Assembly (NCBI GenBank): GCA_017459635.1 | Contig: JAFUCO010000046.1 | Location: 1-62,890 of the forward strand | Origin: Blautia sp. | GTDB taxonomy: Bacteria > Bacillota > Clostridia > Lachnospirales > Lachnospiraceae | Direction of reading: 5' to 3' | Length of the DNA: 62,890 bases | Shown here: positions 61,222 to 62,890 of the stretch, one piece after another | Numbering within the stretch: the first letter of the stretch is position 1 | How the letters are laid out: each line of letters opens with the position of its first letter | The notes under the pieces: generated by a model | The model's input: the letters and a program-made list of their open reading frames with translations, nothing else | Told to the model about the DNA's origin: nothing | Databases searched by the model: none | Program-made: the position numbers and the translations under genes

Positions 61222-62673
61222 TCAGATCCGCCATCCCGCCGGAATCTTGTTCTTGAGGGTGCTGCCGGTAAGCTTTCCGAAGCCGAGCGGGTAATCGTCC
61301 GCGCACAGCAGCATCCACCCTTTGCCTGAAGGGGCTTCGGAAGGGGATATCTCTATCTGCGCCCCCGAAAGGAAGGAATTCAGGCGGGGGTCGTCGGGCC
61401 TCAGGCATATCCGTGCGGAAACATCCTGCGGAAGGAGTGAGAGGGCCAGAGAATGTGAAGGCTCAAAACGGTTCTTTTTGAGAATTCCCATATAGAGCCC
61501 GTTGCGGACGAAGGTGAGTCCCCGGATATCCGGGATAACAGAAGGAACATAGTAGACCGAGCCGCTGCGGATCTCAATGGCATCCGGGGTGATCTCTTTT
61601 CCGCCGAGAGAGCGCATCCCGATCTCATCAAAAAAGGCTTTTATGTACTGAAGCGCCTCGCCTTTTACAGATGACGGCCTTCCGGCATTTTCGCGTTTGC
61701 CGGGACGCCCGTGTGTTTTGCGGCGGGACGAGGGAGACTCTTCTTTAAATATATCGTTAATGTTCTGATCTGACGGCTCTTTCATGAGCAGGGCAGCGAA
61801 CTGTCCCTCACTTTCCATCTTGTGTGGATAGATCCGGACGCAGCTGCTGAGACCGGCGTATCCTTCAGTAAAACCTTCATACCAGGGCTCCGGCCTTACA
61901 AGGCGCATCCCGGGATGCGTATCAAGCAGATGCTTTATTACATCCTCGTCCTCTTCCTGCGAGAAGGTGCAGGTCGAGTAAAGGAGCAGGCCGCCGGGAC
62001 GAAGCATAAGTACGGCATTCTCCGCAAGCTTCTTCTGCAGCCTTGAAAGCGCAGCTGATTTTTCATTGCTCCAGTCGGAGGCAAGGGACGGATCCTTTCT
62101 GAACATTCCCTCCCCCGAGCAGGGGGCATCAAGAAGTATCTTGTCGAAATATCCTGCAAAAGGTCCGACAAGTCTTTCGGGATCCTCGTTAAGGATAAGG
62201 GAGTTTGCGCCTCCGGCAAGCTCGATATTGCGAAGCAGCGCCCTTACCCTTGAGCTGCTTATGTCGTTGGCTGCAAGAAGACCGGTGCCGTCAAGCTTTG
62301 ACAGGAGGGCGGTCGCCTTTCCTCCCGGCGCCGCGCAAAGGTCAAGGACCCGGTCGTTTTTTTCGACAGGCAGAAGGGAAGCCGGAACCATTGCGCCGGG
62401 GTCCTGCAGGTAATACAGTCCGGCCTGATAGAGCGGGCACTGTGAGGGACGTGTATCTTCATTATAAAAATAACCGCCGCGCACCCAGGGGACGGGCCGG
62501 ATGGGAAACGGACATATCTGCTCGAATCTTTCAGGAGTTATCCTGGATGTATTGACGCGCAGGGCAAAGGCACGGCGGGAACCGAAGCTTTTTAGAAAAG
62601 CCGGAAATTCATCTCCCAGCTGTTTTTCCATACGGGATAGAAATTCCGGAGGAAGTTCTTGTGCACAGTTCAT
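61222..62673 (-). CDS. RNA m5C methyltransferase (RsmB/RsmF, NOL1/NOP2/sun family)
   Basis: A 483-residue enzyme that methylates cytosine-C5 in RNA, most likely 16S rRNA. The SAM site LDLCAAPGGKATALLSKL and the two cysteine motifs, LDAPCSGEGMF and YSTCTFSQEEDE, are complete, giving the catalytic and release cysteines. A C-terminal PUA-like extension (about 370-483, GLTFVRNGLYMGILKKNRFEP) matches RsmF-type and Firmicutes YebU-like proteins rather than RsmB, which has an N-terminal NusB domain. The start at 62673 has AGAGGA upstream. Convergent with addA, 57 bp apart. Confidence 0.92.
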   Translation of the reverse strand: MNCAQELPPEFLSRMEKQLGDEFPAFLKSFGSRRAFALRVNTSRITPERFEQICPFPIRPVPWVRGGYFYNEDTRPSQCPLYQAGLYYLQDPGAMVPASLLPVEKNDRVLDLCAAPGGKATALLSKLDGTGLLAANDISSSRVRALLRNIELAGGANSLILNEDPERLVGPFAGYFDKILLDAPCSGEGMFRKDPSLASDWSNEKSAALSRLQKKLAENAVLMLRPGGLLLYSTCTFSQEEDEDVIKHLLDTHPGMRLVRPEPWYEGFTEGYAGLSSCVRIYPHKMESEGQFAALLMKEPSDQNINDIFKEESPSSRRKTHGRPGKRENAGRPSSVKGEALQYIKAFFDEIGMRSLGGKEITPDAIEIRSGSVYYVPSVIPDIRGLTFVRNGLYMGILKKNRFEPSHSLALSLLPQDVSARICLRPDDPRLNSFLSGAQIEISPSEAPSGKGWMLLCADDYPLGFGKLTGSTLKNKIPAGWRI

Positions 62674-62690
62674 GAAATATTCCTCTTTGC

Positions 62691-62719
62691 TTGACAAAAA
62701 ATGATTAAAGATATACAGT
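62691..62719 (+). promoter_or_regulatory. Outward-facing promoter near the window end
   Basis: TTGACA (62691-62696) and TACAGT (62714-62719) are 17 bases apart on the plus strand and point out of the window. A gene beyond 62890 or a non-coding transcript over the element below may use it. Confidence 0.45.
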
Positions 62720-62765
62720 ATTTCAAAATAGTGGTATAGTGTTGATGTAAGGCACTGTACATGAA

Positions 62766-62890
62766 TAACTTCCGAAAGATGCGAAGGATAAATTTCGCCC
62801 TGCAAGGCGGAGGAAGGAGGCGCAGCGGGCTGCGGCGACCGACGACAACGCAGTCAGGGCGGAATTTAGACAAGCAGATTTCGGAAGTTA
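62766..62890. repeat. Inverted-repeat element at the window edge
   Basis: TAACTTCCGAAA (62766) and TTTCGGAAGTTA (62879-62890) are exact 12-base terminal inverted repeats. Inside, AAATTTCGCCCTGC faces GCAGTCAGGGCGGAATTT, and a GC-rich centre (GCGCAGCGGGCTGCGGCG) can fold again. It looks like a small non-autonomous mobile element or a structured RNA. The window ends exactly at its outer edge. Confidence 0.6.

Overview
The window looks like chromosome from a Gram-positive clostridium, most likely a Lachnospiraceae-type gut anaerobe. The evidence is strong AGGAGG ribosome binding sites, frequent TTG starts, a CIRCE-controlled clpB, AddAB rather than RecBCD, ComEA/ComEC, an ECF vitamin transporter component and RbsABC-type sugar uptake. 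The taxonomy is an inference from gene content. There are no rRNA or tRNA genes, CRISPR arrays, complete insertion sequences or phage genes that I can see. Almost every gene is intact.

Layout. 1-1500: a DMT-family exporter with repeats before its start. 1539-8233: an arginine block with argG divergent from argC-argJ-argB-argD, and ARG boxes in the shared control region. 8406-12162: a large secreted papain-like protease and a FucU-type mutarotase. 12558-19080: comEA, a response regulator/histidine kinase/GerMN triad, and comEC facing them. 19408-28258: a secreted FnIII protein, a phosphoribosyltransferase, rpsT, holA with a coupled 42-residue membrane peptide, a repeat-rich lipoprotein, a FolT-like S component, an acetyltransferase, and two orphan Tad-pilus-type genes. 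28574-41116: a sugar or sugar-alcohol catabolic island with aldolase, LacI regulator, FGGY kinase, GatD-like dehydrogenase, PfkB kinase, a glyoxalase-like gene, a two-permease ABC transporter with its binding protein, and a second LacI regulator. 41218-45137: a membrane acyltransferase, then rhaB with an AraC regulator. 45259-52999: a Cof phosphatase, clpB, a secreted FnIII-SGNH protein, a lipoprotein and a methyltransferase. 53028-62673: hslO, addB, addA and an RNA m5C methyltransferase.

Most interesting biology. (1) The 28.5-40 kb island encodes what reads as a complete PTS-independent hexitol route: ABC uptake, ATP phosphorylation, oxidation by a galactitol-1-phosphate dehydrogenase homologue, a second phosphorylation, and aldol cleavage. 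Its two promoters each carry the palindrome GAAACGTTTC, and the two LacI proteins have nearly the same recognition helix. (2) comEC and a Tad-type prepilin peptidase share a 19-base promoter block at nearly the same distance from their starts, next to Spo0A-box-like TGTCGAA motifs. This suggests joint control of DNA uptake and pilus genes. (3) The intergenic DNA is unusually rich in small dispersed elements: a MITE-like family with GTTACTGTTCACGGCC ends, REP-like GACGGTTCTCTGTC palindromes, a two-hairpin element found in both orientations, and near-identical terminators. (4) Several genes have degenerate 27-42 bp tandem repeats directly before the start codon, in places including the ribosome binding site.
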